Of a stretch of DNA of 64,000 nucleotides, positions 1 through 10,509 are shown piece by piece. A program made the translations under genes and the position numbers. Under the pieces are notes generated by a model, which saw only the letters and a program-made list of their open reading frames with translations, did not search any database and had not been told where the DNA came from. The DNA comes from Cyanobacteriota bacterium (GTDB lineage: Bacteria > Acidobacteriota > Vicinamibacteria > Vicinamibacterales > UBA2999): contig JAIEMQ010000006.1 of the NCBI GenBank assembly GCA_019752015.1, positions 357,118 through 421,117 of the forward strand, given 5' to 3'. Within the stretch, counting starts at the first letter, position 1, and every line of letters begins with the position of its first letter.

Positions 1-336
1 ATAGGCGCTGAGGACGATGTGCGGCCGGTCGTCACCGGATTTCAGGATCGCAGCCGCCTCCGGCAGGTGATCGACATCCGGCTCGGGCGGTCCCGGCCAC
101 GCCTCGCACGGCGCGTAATGAATGCGCACGCCCTGGATCACCGGCGGCGCCTCGAGGAACTCGGTGAAGTAATTGAGCGATGGATCTTTCAGGTGTGACA
201 GGCCGCGCCAGTCGACGATCACGTCTCGATCAAGCTGCCGCGCGAACCAGATCGTGCCGGCGAGACTGAGCAGGTTCGATCCGATGCCGCTCCACGGATG
301 CGGATGCGTGACGACGTAGCGTCTGGCCGGCGTCAT
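1..336 (-). CDS. NodZ-like fucosyltransferase family protein (N-terminal part, cut by window edge)
   Basis: The first 112 codons of a minus-strand gene are present; the rest lies left of the window. An ATG at 336 lies 15 nt after the stop of the upstream aminotransferase. Residues about 10-40 read HPWSGIGSNLLSLAGTIWFA, then VIVDWRG. This resembles the N-terminal GDP-sugar-binding part of NodZ / alpha-1,6-fucosyltransferases, which have a G-x-G/N-x-L-x-S-L-A stretch followed by x-I-D-W-R-G. Such enzymes move fucose from GDP-fucose onto a glycan. The gene belongs to the minus-strand sugar operon (aminotransferase, GNAT, GT2, GT39). The GDP-sugar dehydratase at 5104 would supply a suitable donor. 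The family call rests on the N-terminus only; the donor and acceptor are inferred. Confidence 0.55.
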   Translation of the reverse strand, partial: MTPARRYVVTHPHPWSGIGSNLLSLAGTIWFARQLDRDVIVDWRGLSHLKDPSLNYFTEFLEAPPVIQGVRIHYAPCEAWPGPPEPDVDHLPEAAAILKSGDDRPHIVLSAY

Positions 337-351
337 CAACAACCCGGCGCG

Positions 352-1485
352 CTAGATCGTGCGGCCATATTCGTCGATCAGCGACACCACCCTGTCGATA
401 TCGGCTTCGCTGAGTCCCTGGTGCATCGGCAGCAGCAGCGTCGTGTTGGCCGCCTGCTCGGTGCCCGGCAGGTCGCGGCCGTCGTGCTGATAGATCGGCA
501 GGCGATGCAGTGGGTAGTAGCGGAACGTGACGTAGACCTGGCGCTCGCGCAAGTACGACGCGAGCGTGTTTCGATTCGATGGCGACATCTGCACCCAGTA
601 GAAGTACGGCACCGAGTGGTCGTCGAGCAGGGCCGCCGGCGGCAGCTTGAGCCAGCGGTGCGATTTCAGCCGGTCGTTGTAGGCGCGCGCGACCTTTCGC
701 CGGCGCTCTGCGAACGACCCGACCTTCTTCAACTGTTCGAGTCCGATCGCCGACGACAGGTCGTTCATGATCGCCCGCCGCCCGGGACGCGCCACATCGA
801 ATTCCCACCAGCGGTCGCCGGTCTTCGAGATCGCCGACGTGGTGCCGAGACCGAGATAGAGGTCGAGGCTGAGCGTGGCGTTTTGTCCGGGCGCCTTCGA
901 ATAGATCATCCCGCCGTCGCCGGTGGAGATCATCTTCATCGAGTCGAACGACCAGACGCCGAAATCGCCGGCCGTGCCGCAGGCGGTGCCATCCGGCAAT
1001 CGACTAGCCGGCGCGCAGGCCGAGTCTTCGATCAGCGCAATGCCGCGTTCGCGGCAGAGCGCGGCGATCGCCTGCGTGTCGGCGATGGCAATGCCGCCGT
1101 AGTGCGTGATCAGCACCGCGCGCGTGCGCGGTGTGAGGCACGACGCAATGTGATCGAGCGTGGGATTGAGCGTTCGCGGATCGACATCCGCGAACACCGG
1201 ACGCGCGCCCGCCGCCACCACCGCGTTGCCGGCGCCGACGAAAGTGATCGACGTGATCACGACTTCGTCGCCCGGCTTGACGCCGGCCGCCGCCACAGAC
1301 TGGAAGAGACCTTCGGTGCAGCAGGTGGCGGAGACCACGCGATCGCGCTCAACGCCAAGGTGCGCGGCCCACGCCGCCTCGAATTGTTCGGTGATCTTGC
1401 CCCGGCCGGTCCAGTTCGAGGCCATCACCGCCTTGACCGCCGCCAGCTCCTCCTCGCCGAGCTCCGGCTGGAACACGTTGATCAT
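352..1485 (-). CDS. DegT/DnrJ/EryC1 family PLP-dependent sugar aminotransferase
   Basis: 377 aa, the usual length of the family. These enzymes aminate keto-sugar nucleotides using glutamate and PLP. Visible features are the N-terminal FQPELGEEEL and NWTGRGK segments, the PLP-phosphate and pyridine-binding stretch around ALIEDSACAP (Asp154), and the Schiff-base lysine in SMKMISTGDGGM (Lys184). The ATG start at 1485 overlaps the end of the GNAT gene (stop at 1482) by 4 nt, which suggests translational coupling. With gmd 4 kb away and the adjacent N-acetyltransferase, one candidate role is a GDP-perosamine synthase (Per/RfbE-like) acting on GDP-4-keto-6-deoxymannose. A UDP- or dTDP-keto-sugar substrate cannot be excluded. 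The family call is secure; the substrate is inferred. Confidence 0.9.
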   Translation of the reverse strand: MINVFQPELGEEELAAVKAVMASNWTGRGKITEQFEAAWAAHLGVERDRVVSATCCTEGLFQSVAAAGVKPGDEVVITSITFVGAGNAVVAAGARPVFADVDPRTLNPTLDHIASCLTPRTRAVLITHYGGIAIADTQAIAALCRERGIALIEDSACAPASRLPDGTACGTAGDFGVWSFDSMKMISTGDGGMIYSKAPGQNATLSLDLYLGLGTTSAISKTGDRWWEFDVARPGRRAIMNDLSSAIGLEQLKKVGSFAERRRKVARAYNDRLKSHRWLKLPPAALLDDHSVPYFYWVQMSPSNRNTLASYLRERQVYVTFRYYPLHRLPIYQHDGRDLPGTEQAANTTLLLPMHQGLSEADIDRVVSLIDEYGRTI

Positions 1486-1967
1486 CGAGCGGTGCGCTCC
1501 AGCGTGACGAACCGTGGAGTGAAGCCGAGCCGGTTGAACAGGTTGAGCGATTGATCGTTATCGGCGAGCACTTCGGTGTAATACCGGAGGTGGCTGCCGA
1601 GCTGATCCATCGCGGCGCCCATCGCCTGCGTCATCACCCCCTGGCCGCGAAATTCCGGCGCCAGCAGGATGCTGCCGACATACGCGCGGCCATCGTCACC
1701 GACCTTGATCGAGAAGCAGCCGGCGCGCCGATCGCCGACGCGGACCATGTACCAGTGATTGTTCGGATGGGCGGCCAGGCTTCGGTGCCACGCGGCCTGG
1801 GCCTCGGGCGTGACCTCGTTCTGATCGAAGAACCATCGGCGCTCGGCGTTGCGAAGCTGCCGCAGGAACTCGAGATCCTCCGCGCCGATCGTGTCCAGTC
1901 GAACGTCGCTCACCGTGTCCTCATCCGGTTCTAGTATTTCATGCGCGGCCGTCAGCCTCGCCACCAT
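1482..1967 (-). CDS. GNAT family N-acetyltransferase, probably acting on an amino sugar nucleotide
   Basis: 161 aa from the ATG at 1967; an upstream in-frame ATG at 2027 would give 181 aa. The 1967 start is preferred because it overlaps the end of the upstream GT2 gene (stop at 1952) by only 16 nt and begins where homology seems to begin. The acetyl-CoA-binding core is visible as VGSILLAPEFRGQGVMTQAM (motif A, R/Q-x-x-G-x-G/A type), and the C-terminal NLFNRLGFTP is typical of GNAT motif B. The protein resembles PseH/WecD-like enzymes that acetylate amino-sugar nucleotides. It overlaps the aminotransferase downstream by 4 nt, so it likely acetylates that enzyme's product. Family certain, substrate inferred. 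Confidence 0.85.
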   Translation of the reverse strand: MVARLTAAHEILEPDEDTVSDVRLDTIGAEDLEFLRQLRNAERRWFFDQNEVTPEAQAAWHRSLAAHPNNHWYMVRVGDRRAGCFSIKVGDDGRAYVGSILLAPEFRGQGVMTQAMGAAMDQLGSHLRYYTEVLADNDQSLNLFNRLGFTPRFVTLERTAR

Positions 1968-3022
1968 TGTCCGATCCGGTCGCGCCCGCTTCTCCCGAAT
2001 GCCAGCAGGCTGGCCATCCTCTCCCATGAGATGTGGCGGAGGGCGGCAGGGTGATTGGTGCCGGCGTGGAGATAGATGGCAGCGGCCGCGATTCGAGACG
2101 ACGGCCGCAACCGGAACGCGACCGCGTCGAACAACCGCGCCAGCGTGGCGTTGAAATCGCCGCCATCGCGATCGCCGCCGAATCGATCGAGCAGGCGATC
2201 GAACAGCGACAGAAACGCGTTGACGCGATCCGGCGGCAGCCCGCGCACCGGCGCCGCCAGCAGATCGGCCTCGCTGTCGCTGACGGCATCCGCGCCCAGC
2301 AGCCGCCGTGCCTGCCGCAGCGTCAGCTCCCGGACCACGCGATCGAATCCGCGATCGTACTCGTTGTTGGACCCATCGTCTCGAACGGCGCCGATGATCG
2401 ACGTCTCGCTGACGCGATAGCGGATCAACCGCTCATCGAGGTTCGCGATCGCGTGATGCTCGGCAATGCGGCACCACAGGTCGTAGTCCTGCGAGAACGG
2501 ATCGTAGGCGGCGTTGTAGCCGCCACACTCCTTCGCGACGGCGGCCTTGAACGTCACCGACGTGTGGATGAACGGGTTGTCGAAGATCGAAAAGAACCGG
2601 ATGCTGTCCTGGCCGGTCGGCCGGGTCACGACTCCGGTCACGTGATCGTCTTCCGCGATCACGGTGCCTTGCGTTCCGAGGAGCGCGACGTCCTGGTGCG
2701 TGTTCATGAACGCCAGCTGACGCGCGAGCCGCTCCGGCTCGGCAAGGTCGTCGGCATCCTGCCTGGCAATCAGCGGCGCGGCAGCGGCCCGCAGGCCTTC
2801 ATTCAAAGCCGTGGAGAGGCCGCGATTGTGCGGCAGTCTGATCAGGTTGATGCGGCCGTCGTTGCGGGCAGCGGCGATGTCCGCGGATCGATCCGTAGAG
2901 CCGTCGTCGACGATGACGAGCTCGAAGTTGCGATGGGTCTGCGAGAGGATGCTGTCGATGGCCGCGGGCAAATGGCGCGCGCCGTTGTAGACCGCCATCA
3001 ACACCGAGACGTCGGGTTTCAC
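1952..3022 (-). CDS. Glycosyltransferase family 2
   Basis: 356 aa. The N-terminal GT-A fold is clear: VSVLMAVYNGARHLPAAI at residues 5-22, the nucleotide-binding LVIVDDGSTDRS at 36-46, and the metal-binding DADD at 89-92. No C-terminal membrane segments are evident, so this is a soluble or membrane-associated transferase that adds one sugar from a nucleotide donor during polysaccharide repeat-unit assembly. The C-terminal third, after about residue 230, is not recognised. The ATG at 3022 overlaps the upstream membrane protein's stop (3019) by 4 nt, so these minus-strand genes form one operon. Donor and linkage cannot be read from the sequence. Confidence 0.92.
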   Translation of the reverse strand: MKPDVSVLMAVYNGARHLPAAIDSILSQTHRNFELVIVDDGSTDRSADIAAARNDGRINLIRLPHNRGLSTALNEGLRAAAAPLIARQDADDLAEPERLARQLAFMNTHQDVALLGTQGTVIAEDDHVTGVVTRPTGQDSIRFFSIFDNPFIHTSVTFKAAVAKECGGYNAAYDPFSQDYDLWCRIAEHHAIANLDERLIRYRVSETSIIGAVRDDGSNNEYDRGFDRVVRELTLRQARRLLGADAVSDSEADLLAAPVRGLPPDRVNAFLSLFDRLLDRFGGDRDGGDFNATLARLFDAVAFRLRPSSRIAAAAIYLHAGTNHPAALRHISWERMASLLAFGRSGRDRIGQWWRG

Positions 3023-5058
3023 GTTGACTCGCTGAGTTTACCATCCCGGCGAAGCCGGATCGCCACGTGCCAGACGGCGATCGCCGTGTACGGAATCAGC
3101 ATCGTGTGAATCGGCACGACGAGCCGTTCGCCTTTCGGATACACGATCACGATCGCGATGAATTGCGTGGCCGCGATCAGCGCGGGAATCAGGATCGGCC
3201 AGATCGACCCGTGACGATGCTTGATCGCGAGCCACAATCCCGCCAGCGCCAGCGTCCACGTCAGGATGTAGACAGGCGAGTAACCCCAGCCTGGCGCATA
3301 CGGTTCGTAGAATCCCAGCACGAACAGCGCCTTCCGCCACAGGTTCAACGCGAACAGGCGCGGCTCGGTGATCGCGTATTCGATCACGGTGGCGGTAATG
3401 TCGCTGATGCCGAATCGTTGATAGACGCCGTGTCGTTCAGGTGAAATCGTCAGCCCGGCCGGAGGCTCATTGCCGCCGAGCAGCGTGATTGCGCCTTCGG
3501 TTGGAATCGGCGAGGGCACGCCGGCGACGATCCAGTTGCGGATCGCGACGAGTGACAACACGGCCAGGAACGACGCGATCAGCATGGCGAGCCTGGATGT
3601 CCGCTTCGGCTGACCCTTCAGGGCGAGCCAGGCTGCCGGCCAGACGATCGCCCACGATAGCAGCGCGGTCGATCTGGTGATCGTCGCGAAGCCGCTGACA
3701 ATGCCGGTGGCGCCGGCGTTTTTCGCCGACGGATGATCGCAAAGGCGAATCAACGCCGCGGCTGAGGCCACGAGCAGCGGGACGTAGAGAGATTCATTCA
3801 GCGGCTGCCCGGCAATGTGCCAGAACTTCCATCCGATGAATGCAGTCGCGATTGGCAGCGCCACCATCGACACACGCTCGGCGGTGAACCTGATCGCGAT
3901 CTCGACCAGCTTCACGATCGCCAGTGCGGCGAGCAGGCGCTGGACGAGCAGCGCGCCGAACATGAACTCGCCGAAGACGAAGTGCGTGGCCGCCAGGAAA
4001 TATGGATAGAAGGCCTGGTAATAGAACGGCTCGCCCTGGCCAAGCGGTTGCCCGCCGCTCATCAGGATGCCGTTGAACAGGATGTCGCGGGCGTAGGATT
4101 CATAGGTCAGCGTGTCGTCGCCGCCGACGAGAATCATGACGCGCGTCGCCCACGGCCACGCGAAGCGAAGCGCGTCGATCGCCGCGACCGCGGCGAAGAT
4201 GGCGATCGCCTGTTCACGCCGTTCGCGATCGGTTGCGACCTGTCCGAAGGCAGCGACCTTTCTCCAGGCCTCCTTCGCAAAGACGATCAGCACGAGTCCG
4301 AGCGCGGCGAGATCGGCCATCGTTCGCACGATGCGCAGCGCGCGCGCGGATTGCACCTGCCACTCGCGAATCTGCTGCGTGTAGACACTCAACGAATCAA
4401 AGGGTGTGGGAACACCACGCGTCGTGCCCGCTGAGAATCGGCGCGGCGCTCCGTACGGGGAAGACAACGACACATCAAGACGGTGCCAGCCCGGCGACAG
4501 GGTGAGCTGACCGATCTGCTTCTCGCCGTCGACGAAGACTTCGCCGGTCGCTCCGGGCGCGTCGACGTAGACCTCGCCGGCGCCGTTCGGCACCCACCAG
4601 AAGCCGCTCCATCGCACCGAGAATTCGAGCTGATTGCGATCGCGCGGACGCACCTGGAAAAAACTGAAGCGGCTGTTGTCGTTGAAGAAATTCAGCGGCA
4701 GCTCGTTGCCGCCGGGCTCGAAATGCAGTTGCGAATCGATCCTTGTGAACGCGGTGGAAAACGGCCCGCTGCGCTCGGGCGCGCCGGTCGCATCAATGGT
4801 CGTGAAGTAGCGCGCGCGGAATCCGGGGCTGCCGGGAATCGCCCACCCCGACGCCGTCGTGATGATCAGCATTGCTGCTGCCGCGGGCGCGAGCGGCAGG
4901 CGGCCGCCGTAAATCGCCAGCCAGCCGATCGCGACGAGCGGCGCCGCTTCGAGCGGTCCAAGCGGCCACCCGCCAACCACTCCACCGGCGTCGCTCGGGA
5001 TGATGAAATACGCGGCCCAGATGAGCAGGGCGATCAGGCGGCGTCGGTCGGCGGGCAC
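3019..5058 (-). CDS. Large polytopic membrane protein, GT39/ArnT-like glycosyltransferase
   Basis: 679 aa. Two or three membrane spans lie within the first 75 residues. A soluble stretch follows (about 80-230) that contains VYVDAPGATGEVFVDGEK and looks like a beta-rich carbohydrate-binding insert. Many membrane spans fill the remainder. After about residue 310 the pattern DDTLTYESYARDIL followed by PFYYQAFYPYFLAATHFVFG matches the lumenal loop and acidic motif of polyprenyl-phosphate-sugar (GT39/PMT-like) transferases. It probably transfers a sugar from a lipid carrier on the periplasmic face. It is the first gene of the minus-strand operon and is divergent from gmd, with 45 bp between start codons. 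The family call is by architecture; the donor is unknown. Confidence 0.75.
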   Translation of the reverse strand: MPADRRRLIALLIWAAYFIIPSDAGGVVGGWPLGPLEAAPLVAIGWLAIYGGRLPLAPAAAAMLIITTASGWAIPGSPGFRARYFTTIDATGAPERSGPFSTAFTRIDSQLHFEPGGNELPLNFFNDNSRFSFFQVRPRDRNQLEFSVRWSGFWWVPNGAGEVYVDAPGATGEVFVDGEKQIGQLTLSPGWHRLDVSLSSPYGAPRRFSAGTTRGVPTPFDSLSVYTQQIREWQVQSARALRIVRTMADLAALGLVLIVFAKEAWRKVAAFGQVATDRERREQAIAIFAAVAAIDALRFAWPWATRVMILVGGDDTLTYESYARDILFNGILMSGGQPLGQGEPFYYQAFYPYFLAATHFVFGEFMFGALLVQRLLAALAIVKLVEIAIRFTAERVSMVALPIATAFIGWKFWHIAGQPLNESLYVPLLVASAAALIRLCDHPSAKNAGATGIVSGFATITRSTALLSWAIVWPAAWLALKGQPKRTSRLAMLIASFLAVLSLVAIRNWIVAGVPSPIPTEGAITLLGGNEPPAGLTISPERHGVYQRFGISDITATVIEYAITEPRLFALNLWRKALFVLGFYEPYAPGWGYSPVYILTWTLALAGLWLAIKHRHGSIWPILIPALIAATQFIAIVIVYPKGERLVVPIHTMLIPYTAIAVWHVAIRLRRDGKLSEST

Positions 5059-5088
5059 GTTGGAGTGTGTCGAGTCTATGTCAGATGC

Positions 5089-6889
<1,801 letters not shown>

Positions 6890-6898
6890 GATTCAGGC

Positions 6899-8422
6899 GT
6901 GCTGTTCAACTCAGCGCTGTTCCTGCTGCTGTTCTTTCCGGTCGTCACGCTTCTCTATTACCTGGTGCCGCAACCGGCGCGCTGGCGCGTGCTGCTCGTC
7001 GCCAGCTGCTATTTCTACGCCGTCGGCATTCCCGCATACCTGCTCGTCCTCGCCGCCGTCATCGTCATCGACTTCACTGCGGGCATATTGATCGAGCAAT
7101 CCACCGGGACGAAACGAAAAGCCATCCTCGCTGCGAGCCTCGCGTCGAACCTGCTGCTGCTCGGGGTGTTCAAGTACGCGGACTTCCTCTCGGGGAACCT
7201 CACGGCTCTTGCGGCGCTGATTGGCTGGAATTACTCGCTGGCTACGCTCGGATGGCTGCTGCCGATCGGCCTCTCGTTTCACACCTTTCAGTCGATGGCC
7301 TACACCATCGAAGTCTACAGAGGCGCTCAACGAGCGGAGCGGCATTTCGGTTACTTCGCGCTCTACGTGCTGTTCTACCCGCAACTGGTGGCCGGACCGA
7401 TCGAACGGCCGCAGCACTTGCTCCCGCAGCTGCATCGGCCGCCGCTGCTCTCCGCGCGCGGATTGCGCGGCGGCCTCGCCGGCCTGGCCGAGCCGTGCAT
7501 CATGAGCGGGCTGCAGTTGATGCTGCTCGGTCTCTTCAAGAAGCTCGTCATCGCCGATCGCCTCGCGCTCGCGGTCGATCCGATTTACAGCGATCCGCAT
7601 CTGTATCCCGGTGCCGCGCTGCTCATCGCGACGGGGTTCTTCGCGATCCAGATCTACTGCGATTTCTCGGGCTACACGCACATTGCTCGCGGCGCCGCGA
7701 TGACGATGGGCGTGGACCTGGCGCATAACTTCAAGGCGACGTACGGCGCGCGCTCGATCGGCGACTTCTGGCGGCGCTGGCACATCTCGCTGTCGTCGTG
7801 GTTTCGCGATTACGTCTATGTGCCGCTCGGCGGCAATCGCGTCTCGGCGGCGAAATGGGCGCGCAACGTGCTGATCACCTTTTTCCTGAGCGGGCTGTGG
7901 CACGGCGCCAGCTGGACGTTCATTGCCTGGGGCGTGCTGCATGGCTGTTACCTGATTGCGGGCAGGGCCACGAGCGGCATCCGCGCGTCGATCGTGACCG
8001 CGTTGCGGCTGCAGACGATGCCACGCCTTCATGGCGCAATGCAGTCGTTGATCGTGCTTGCGCTGGTAACGTTTGCCTGGATCTTCTTCCGCGCCGAATC
8101 ACTGGCCGACGCGTGGTTCATCGTCACCAGCATTCCCGCCGCGGGCGCACAGGTGCTGGGTCTGCTGCGAGGCGCGCCGGAAGGCGTGATGGTGCGTCTT
8201 GGTCTTGCCGGGTTGCCGATTGCGAAGCACGAGTGGGCGCTGATGTTCGTGCTGGCGATTGGCGTGGTGGCATTCGATCAGCGACGGTGGCACGCGCCGT
8301 TCGTGTTCGAGCTGGCGCTGAGACCGGCATGGGTCCGCGTGTCCGCCGCCTATGCATTGATCTTCAGCGTGTTGTTCCTTGGTGTGTATCGGACCGCCAC
8401 GTTCATCTACTTCCAGTTTTGA
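6899..8422 (+). CDS. MBOAT family O-acyltransferase (AlgI-like)
   Basis: 507 aa polytopic membrane protein with a GTG start. The AlgI/DltB-like MBOAT core is clear: LSFHTFQSMAYTIEVYRG, GPIERPQHLLPQL, FWRRWHISLSSWFRDYVYVP (split here as WHISLSSWFRDYV), and the catalytic histidine in SGLWHGASWTFIAWG (His335). These enzymes pass acetyl groups from a cytoplasmic donor across the membrane to modify a polysaccharide, as in alginate O-acetylation. The stop overlaps the next ATG by 1 nt (TGATG), so the SGNH-type partner is translated with it. That pairing mirrors AlgI with AlgJ/AlgX. Family secure; the glycan target is inferred to be the product of this cluster. Confidence 0.93.
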   Translation: MLFNSALFLLLFFPVVTLLYYLVPQPARWRVLLVASCYFYAVGIPAYLLVLAAVIVIDFTAGILIEQSTGTKRKAILAASLASNLLLLGVFKYADFLSGNLTALAALIGWNYSLATLGWLLPIGLSFHTFQSMAYTIEVYRGAQRAERHFGYFALYVLFYPQLVAGPIERPQHLLPQLHRPPLLSARGLRGGLAGLAEPCIMSGLQLMLLGLFKKLVIADRLALAVDPIYSDPHLYPGAALLIATGFFAIQIYCDFSGYTHIARGAAMTMGVDLAHNFKATYGARSIGDFWRRWHISLSSWFRDYVYVPLGGNRVSAAKWARNVLITFFLSGLWHGASWTFIAWGVLHGCYLIAGRATSGIRASIVTALRLQTMPRLHGAMQSLIVLALVTFAWIFFRAESLADAWFIVTSIPAAGAQVLGLLRGAPEGVMVRLGLAGLPIAKHEWALMFVLAIGVVAFDQRRWHAPFVFELALRPAWVRVSAAYALIFSVLFLGVYRTATFIYFQF

Positions 8423-9396
8423 TGAAGGTCCTCTTCCGCGTCCTGTTGTTCGTTGCGCCGATCGTTGCGGTGGCGTGGCTGGTTGAACGCACGGCGCGGC
8501 CGCTGTGGCCCGAAGCCGTTGGGCCGGGCATGGTCGAGCGCATCGATCGCAGTTTCGCCGACGCCTCAGCCGGTGGTTACGACGTGCTGGTCGTTGGCAA
8601 CTCGCGGGTGTATCGAGGCGTCAATCCCGATCTGCTCGGCGCGCGGGCCTACAACTTCGCCCAGGATGACGATGCGTTCAACCAGGTGTACTACAAGCTG
8701 AAGTATCTCGACGAGCGCGGTGTCCGGTTTCACACGATCGTGATGGGCGTCGACTACTTCGAATTCTCGTTCCTGTCCGACCGCCGCAACGTGGCGTACA
8801 GCAAGTACCTCGGCGATGAGTATCTGCGTGATTTCGCCTCTCCCGATGTGAGTCGTGCGGCGCACATCCTGAACACGGTGCTGCATCCAATCGACGAGCA
8901 GGCGTTCAACAACACGATGATCCGGCAATTCACGCGGCCGGCATCGCTGCTGCTCGAGCGGGCCGTGACCGTAATGCAGGCATCGCCGCCGCGGCCACCG
9001 ATTCGCGCGGTGCTGAAGCCGAACGGGCAATACATCCTCGATGCTGGCCCGCAGCGTGTCGATCCGATCCGCCGCGACGCCACGCGGTTGCCGATCCAGG
9101 AGCAGTACTTCAAGCGCATCCTGCAGTGGGCGGCGGAGCGGAAGGTCAGCGTCGTAATGGTGATGCCGCCGCTGCGGAAAATGGAACTGGATGCGTATCC
9201 GCCGGGCATCGTCGACGCATTCGATGATTGGCTCGAGCGCGCCGCGGCCGATCATGGCGCTGCATACGTGAACTTCGCTCGCGATCCCGGCTTCACCGAC
9301 CAGGATTTCGCGGACGTGACGCACCTCACCGAAGCGGCCGCCGATCGGTGGTCGCGAATGCTGGGCGACACCCTTCGATCGCGCACCACGCGGTAA
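8422..9396 (+). CDS. SGNH/AlgX-like O-acetylation partner protein
   Basis: 324 aa, starting at the ATG in the TGATG overlap with the MBOAT gene. One N-terminal membrane anchor (FRVLLFVAPIVAVAWLV) is followed by a periplasmic domain. The SGNH signature is present: VLVVGNSRVYRG with nucleophile Ser61, and a C-terminal Asp298-x-x-His301 (DVTHL). AlgJ/AlgX-type proteins take an acyl group from the membrane MBOAT and place it on the polysaccharide in the periplasm. An intact catalytic triad and the strict pairing with the MBOAT support that role. A long in-frame extension upstream (from 7798) is a shadow of the MBOAT gene and is excluded. Confidence 0.82.
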   Translation: MKVLFRVLLFVAPIVAVAWLVERTARPLWPEAVGPGMVERIDRSFADASAGGYDVLVVGNSRVYRGVNPDLLGARAYNFAQDDDAFNQVYYKLKYLDERGVRFHTIVMGVDYFEFSFLSDRRNVAYSKYLGDEYLRDFASPDVSRAAHILNTVLHPIDEQAFNNTMIRQFTRPASLLLERAVTVMQASPPRPPIRAVLKPNGQYILDAGPQRVDPIRRDATRLPIQEQYFKRILQWAAERKVSVVMVMPPLRKMELDAYPPGIVDAFDDWLERAAADHGAAYVNFARDPGFTDQDFADVTHLTEAAADRWSRMLGDTLRSRTTR

Positions 9397-9486
9397 CGGT
9401 TCTGCACACTCCTGCCAGGATTCTTGGGGGCAGTCCCTGAGGTCCATGCTCCGGCTCGACAGTAGATTGGTAAATTACCGATCCCT

Positions 9487-10509
9487 GTGCCGCGCCGGGC
9501 GCACGTCGTCAGTCTCTCCTCCGCACTCGCATTCCAGGCGGTCGCGACCGTCATGCTGTTCGTGTGGCTGTACGGCTGGCAGACGATCGATCTCGTTGAA
9601 TGGCGATCGCTGACGGCGGCGCCGTTCAGCGTCACGCTCGAACCCTCGCAACAGTTTCTGTACGGCTCGCCCTTCGCCCATCTGCTTGGCGCCTATTACC
9701 AGCGGCAGGGCATTGGCGTTGTCGAATCCTTCGTAATCGTTCACGCCGCGGGGTTGATCCTGCTCGCGTATGCGGCCGCGCGCGTGCTGATCAGCCGCTG
9801 CGGCGTCGATCAACTTGCCGCCGGCGTGCTCGTGATCGCGGCGTCGCCGTTGTTGCTGACGATCTTGAGCTGGATCGGCAAGACCGACGACTTCCTGCTC
9901 GCGTTCTATCTGCTCCTGCTCGTGGCGCGATCGCCGCTGACCCGGGCGATCCTCTGCGCCTTGATGGTGCTGTGCCATCGCGAGCTCGCCGTGACGATGT
10001 TGATCGCGCACGCGCTGGTGCGCGCGGAAGGTGTGGCGCTGGCGGGTGGCGCTGCCGCCGGGCTCGCGATCTCCTTTCTCTATACCAACGTGCTGCTCGA
10101 TGCCGCGCCGGCCACGCGGCTCGATTACCTGCTGGAACATGCGCGGGTGGTCCTGTCCGGCGCGGTCCGGCACCCGCTCGTTCACTTTGCGGCGGCGCTC
10201 GGGCCGTTCTGGATCTTCGTATTGCGTCCGTCGGCATTGACGATCAGGCGGACCGCCGTGCTCGGCATGGCGGCGGTGGTCGCAGCCATGACGCTCGATT
10301 TCACGCGCATCTTCGTGCTCGCATCGGCGCCGCTCGTGATCCAGTTGACCGAAGAGATCGTTGCCGAGATTCGTGACCATGGCGGGATCGTGTTGCTCGG
10401 CAGCCGGCTGCCCGTGAGCGTGCTCGGCATCCTCGCGTTCGCGCAGCTGCACCTGGCCGGCGATCGACTCAGCTGGATTCGCGGCTTCTCCTGGACGATC
10501 ACACAATGA
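9487..10509 (+). CDS. Polytopic membrane protein of unknown function
   Basis: 340 aa with a GTG start. About eight hydrophobic segments run through the protein, such as AFQAVATVMLFVWLYGW near the N-terminus and GLILLAYAAARVLI and LLLTILSWIGKTDDFLLAFYLLLLV centrally. The early lumenal loop (EPSQQFLYGSPFAHLLGAYY) and the G-K-T-D-D-F motif recall GT39/GT87-like glycosyltransferases, but the protein is short for those families. It is coupled (ATGA overlap) to the small membrane gene at 10506. Likely role: assembly or modification of the surface glycan. No family is assigned with confidence. Confidence 0.7.
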   Translation: MPRRAHVVSLSSALAFQAVATVMLFVWLYGWQTIDLVEWRSLTAAPFSVTLEPSQQFLYGSPFAHLLGAYYQRQGIGVVESFVIVHAAGLILLAYAAARVLISRCGVDQLAAGVLVIAASPLLLTILSWIGKTDDFLLAFYLLLLVARSPLTRAILCALMVLCHRELAVTMLIAHALVRAEGVALAGGAAAGLAISFLYTNVLLDAAPATRLDYLLEHARVVLSGAVRHPLVHFAAALGPFWIFVLRPSALTIRRTAVLGMAAVVAAMTLDFTRIFVLASAPLVIQLTEEIVAEIRDHGGIVLLGSRLPVSVLGILAFAQLHLAGDRLSWIRGFSWTITQ

